DNA of 64,000 nucleotides from Dromaius novaehollandiae (Eukaryota > Chordata > Aves > Casuariiformes > Dromaiidae). Both the position numbers and the translations under genes were made by a program. The DNA lies in contig NC_088102.1 of the NCBI RefSeq assembly GCF_036370855.1, forward strand, positions 69,511,601 through 69,575,600, read 5' to 3'. The notes under the pieces are model-generated. The model ran no database searches. It was not told where the DNA came from and saw only the letters and a list, made by a program, of their open reading frames with translations. Shown here in pieces: positions 61,139 to 64,000 of this stretch. Each line of letters opens with the position of its first letter. Positions within the stretch are counted from its first letter, which is position 1.

Positions 61139-62012
61139 GTAAGCGCCTGTCCCGCTCCGCCCGGTGGGGGCCGCCCTCGGCGGGGCTCCCCCGCGTCGTG
61201 CGCGCGCGGGCGGCGGCGGCGGCGGGGCGGGCGGGCCCGGGGAAGTTTTGAGCGGGGGGAGGCGGCGGGTTCCCCCCCGCCGAGCGGCGCTGCCGGTGAC
61301 CCCGGCGCCCTGCCCGCGGTGCAATGCGACGCGCGTAGGTGGCTGCGTTCCCGCGGAGCCCCCTGGCCGCGCTGCCCGGGATGTGGCCGCCCTAGCCCCT
61401 GTTTTTAAGGCCCCGCGGACTCGGGCGGTGGGACGGGCTCTAGGAGGCCGAGTGCGGGACCGTCGTTGCACGCTGGGGGTCTTAAGTTGCACGTGGAGAT
61501 AATCCTTTTTCAGGGGGAGCTCTGCGTTGGTGATACCTCATACACCTCAGCTCAGCTTCGCTTTGCTCCCCGCTGTTGCTGTGCCAGGTACCTGCTGGTT
61601 TTACAGTGAATCTCGCTCCTTTTGCTCCCTCATAGGCCACCTCCAAACGACAGTGTCTGTAACACATCATTCTGGCAAAAGACTTTGCATATATCTAAAA
61701 AAACCTCTTGTATCTAAACAACTCCTGTAGTGACTGCGGTATTAAGATTACCTTTGTAAACAGCATCCCACTTTGCGTGGTGTCGTACGGATGTTTTTCA
61801 TCCTATCGCACCCAAAGTGAAGGTTTTTGGTAGGTTTAATTGTACCCTTGGCATGCTAACACGGGCGTGCAGCTGGATTCTGGTAAACACCGTCCCCCGA
61901 TCAAGCTCTCCAGCACAGCGCCTCGTGGGGAGCATCATGTAGTTCCTGTTCTGGTGGATTCAGCGAGTCCTTTAACATCTGGCTTTGCTTTCTCCCAAAC
62001 TTTCTCTTCTAG
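61139..62012 (+). other. Putative intron 1
   Basis: GTAAGC at the 5' end and a pyrimidine-rich TTTCTCTTCTAG at the 3' end give a GT-AG intron of 874 nt. The first third is still CpG-island sequence, including a (GGC)5 run at about 61208-61224, and the rest has ordinary composition. In the 61068 frame a TAA follows directly after the donor, so retention would end the short frame. Confidence 0.5.
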
Positions 62013-62050
62013 GATCGGCAAAGAAAAACCCTCTCTCAGGAGCCGTTCAA
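62013..62050 (+). other. Putative exon 2 (38 nt; longer form to 62135)
   Basis: A strong acceptor (pyrimidine tract then CTTCTAG, 62001-62012) and a donor TTCAA|GTAAGG at 62,051 bound a 38-nt exon. A second good donor AAA|GTGAGT at 62,136 would give a 123-nt form. In the short form all three frames stay open. In the long form two frames stop shortly after 62,051 and the third stops just before the downstream donor. The exon may be 5' UTR or coding; its frame depends on the unresolved start codon. The next exon lies beyond 64,000 or was not recognised. Confidence 0.45.
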
Positions 62051-63796
62051 GTAAGGTGCCTTGATGTCCCGCGTGTTCGTCGAATGAGTCCCTGCCAGGC
62101 TTGGCCATGCAAGAGCGTTCCTGCTTCCTGATAAAGTGAGTTAACTGACTGCTTGCTGGAGGAACCAACCCCTCCTCCCCATAGAAATACTAACTCCCCA
62201 CCTTGATTGAAGTGGCTGCCTTGCTGAGAGAGGTGAACTCAGGGACATTGAGTATTCAGTGTCCCTTCGACTCTAGAGGGTTTTGTGGCTGTTCAGCAGC
62301 TTTGAAAATTAGGCTATAAGGTGCATGTTGGTCACCTCGTGTGCATCTCTCACAAGTGCATGTATTTCTGCTCTAATCATACTTCATCCACTCTAATCAT
62401 CCACCGCTCCATATGTTAATGCGGTCCATTACATGGCAGCAGCTGTTTTAGAAGTGATCTGTCCATTTTTATGAGATTTTATGTATATAGTAGATTAATG
62501 CATTTGCCATGCATGTCTGCTGCTTGGCTCTAGTTTAAAAAATACATTTTATAAATATACACACAAATGCATGCACGCACCCCTTTTGTATTTTTCTGGG
62601 GGAAATTTCAGGCTGCATGCCTCTTAACACGTTGGTGCAGACATCTTCATTTTTTATTTTGATTGTAAATTCCCTGCTGGACTTATAAAACCATCTGCCA
62701 GAAAACAGACTTTGCATCTGGTTATCTGCTATTGAAATTCTAATTGGGACTTCCATGCAACCTGCAGCCTCTGCCTTCTAAATTAAGTCTCCTGGCACAG
62801 ACTTTTCGAAGGTGATGGAAGTAATTGGCAGATGAAATTTCAAGCTTCAGTGATGAAAAACATCCATGCTGAAGGCCTGATAATGCATTTGTAATCTCTG
62901 GCTGCGTAACCTGGATTATAGGGCATGTGCCCTTTTAAATGTAGTAACTGACTTTCTCAGGAGTATGGGAGTGACTAAATTTTCAAGGGAAACTGTTGCA
63001 GGTACACTTAGGAATGGAGATGTTTGTGTTTTAAGCAGTGTATGGTAGATATGTCCAAGACTTTGCCTGAAGAAATTGGGAAGACTTGATTTGTTAGTTT
63101 TTCCTTGCTTCTTTTTATTTTTACAAAGGCACAGATAAAACTTTTCTCCGTGAAGCTTTCAGCATACAACTTTGCTGACGTCCTCGCTCACTCTTACACC
63201 AAATAAGACCATAGTGTTCAACTGAGCACGTTCTGTATAGCGTCATCCACACTCGAAACAGTTTTATATATTGAAAGCTCTATAAAGCAGATGCAGCAAG
63301 GATTTGTGCCGCTGTGTTTACAGTGATATATCATGGGAGAGGTGGACATGAGAGGAATGAACCTGTTACCCCACTGTGCACTCGCAAGCCAGAGGAGCAG
63401 GTGTATTCATCTGCTGCTTCATCCTGGTTGACATGCACGAGCTGGGCTTGGAGCAGCGCTGTGGTTATTGTTCAGAGCGGTCACACGGGTGGACGGTTGT
63501 CTTGCACATGTATTTTCTCACAGGTCTCATCTCCCTACGGTCCTTCTACATTGCCTGCATGGGTGTGGTGAACAGCCACGCTCGACTCCTGCTCTGACAT
63601 GTTCCTAAATTGGAGGCCTGCTTCCGTAGCTGGACCCGGACGTGAGCATGTTCAGATACTGCTTGCGTCTGTTTTAGGTTTATCCTTCCCCTTTAGTTGT
63701 TATATTTGATACAAACTTCGAATAGCCAGAGCAATTACGCACTGGGAAAGCTGGAGGAAAAAGTGGTCAATTCGCCAGTGCTTGCGTGCAAATCCT
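62051..63796 (+). other. Putative intron 2, no exon recognised
   Basis: Ordinary AT-leaning sequence. The plus frames at 63314-63571 and 63376-63597 overlap each other and lack convincing splice borders or domains. The intron is assumed to continue past the window end. Confidence 0.4.
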
Positions 63797-63868
63797 CAGC
63801 TGCTGTAAATTGTTACAGCTCCCTTGCAGAGCAATGACAATCTACACCAGCTGAGTGTTTGCCCTTTC
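63797..63868. repeat. Palindromic ancient sauropsid repeat
   Basis: The left arm CAGCTGCTGTAAATTG (63797-63812) and the right arm CAATCTACACCAGCTG (63838-63853) are inverted copies with 14 of 16 positions matching. The words 'aatcctcagctg' before and 'ccagctgag' after are typical of a short palindromic sauropsid element ('…tcagctggtgtaaatc…gatttacaccagctga…'). It resembles the 9.8-kb element in design and is probably a MITE-type remnant. Confidence 0.6.
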
Positions 63869-63965
63869 AAGTGTTTAAATCAAGATCAGATGCCTTTCTG
63901 AAAGAGATGTTCATCCCTATTAACACGCAGTTGGTGCAGAATTCATTTATGTGGTAGGTGAGATA

Positions 63966-63990
63966 CCCCCCCACACACATACACACACAC
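63966..63990 (+). repeat. C7 then CA-rich simple repeat
   Basis: A run of seven C is followed by about nine CA units with one T interruption, close to the end of the window. Confidence 0.85.
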
Positions 63991-64000
63991 TGAGGAGTTG

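Larger units (their letters stand above)
60705..61485 (+). promoter_or_regulatory. CpG-island promoter
   Basis: Nearly 800 bases of very high GC and CpG density contain repeated GC boxes and two GGGCGTGGC KLF/Sp-type sites (60984-60992, 60995-61003). ETS sites lie at 60844-60851 and 60888-60893. A CRE half-site TGACGTG (60772-60778) stands beside three MYB-like YAACGG sites (reverse at 60744-60749 and 60765-60770, forward at 60782-60787). There is no TATA box, which fits a broadly expressed or cell-cycle-linked gene. The plus-strand donor at 61,139 gives the direction. Divergent transcription from the same island is possible but no minus-strand exon is supported. Open frames of 210-293 codons across the island on both strands are GC shadows. 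Confidence 0.85.

Noticed and set aside
60611..61492. 293-codon minus-strand open frame, and 210- and 113-codon plus-strand frames across the CpG island
   Set aside because: Stop codons are AT-rich, so any GC-rich island yields long frames on all strands. Composition is only A, G, P and R and no domain is visible.
1..64000. CRISPR arrays, operons, insertion sequences or other bacterial features
   Set aside because: The sequence is of vertebrate nuclear character: no dense coding, no regularly spaced repeats, and introns and a CpG island are present.

Overview
The window looks like vertebrate nuclear DNA, most likely from a sauropsid, with a bird favoured over a crocodilian or turtle. There is no bacterial-type gene packing. 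Stop-free stretches are short and overlap on both strands. CpG is scarce except in discrete islands, and the last kilobases hold a CpG-island promoter followed by splice-like signals. The recognisable interspersed repeats are old and decayed: MIR-like SINE tails, a CR1/L3-like LINE fragment, hAT (Charlie-type) terminal sequences, and palindromic elements of a kind familiar from sauropsid genomes. I see no Alu, B1/B2 or L1, and no fresh avian CR1. The lineage call is inference from this repeat flavour.

Layout. Positions 1 to about 22,500 hold no gene I can support; they carry old repeats and, at about 13.7-18.0 kb, a purine-rich stretch with several interrupted plus-strand reading frames of unknown origin. 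At 22.5-22.8 kb there is a compact CpG-rich block with clustered GATA, MARE/AP-1, E-box and ETS motifs, followed at 23.2-23.5 kb by a second moderately CpG-rich block with CRE-like, MEF2-like and RFX X-box-like motifs. Together they look like a distal enhancer or alternative promoter. From 24 to 60 kb there is again no supported gene. That stretch holds scattered MIR-like fragments, two CTCF-like motifs, a full palindromic CRE at 47,990, microsatellites, and several AT-rich stretches that look like conserved non-coding DNA.

The clearest functional object is the CpG island at about 60.7-61.5 kb. It has many GC boxes, two ETS sites, a CRE half-site beside three MYB-like sites, a G-quadruplex-capable stretch and a consensus splice donor at 61,139. 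A strong acceptor at 62,011-62,012 and donors at 62,051 and 62,136 define a short second exon. This is read as the 5' end of a plus-strand gene that continues beyond the window. I cannot name the gene: the first exon is GC-rich enough that all three frames are open or nearly so, and exon 2 is only 38 nt (or 123 nt in its longer form).

The rest of the window is therefore upstream intergenic DNA of that gene, or intronic DNA of a larger gene that encloses it. No tRNA, rRNA, CRISPR array or intact transposon was recognised.
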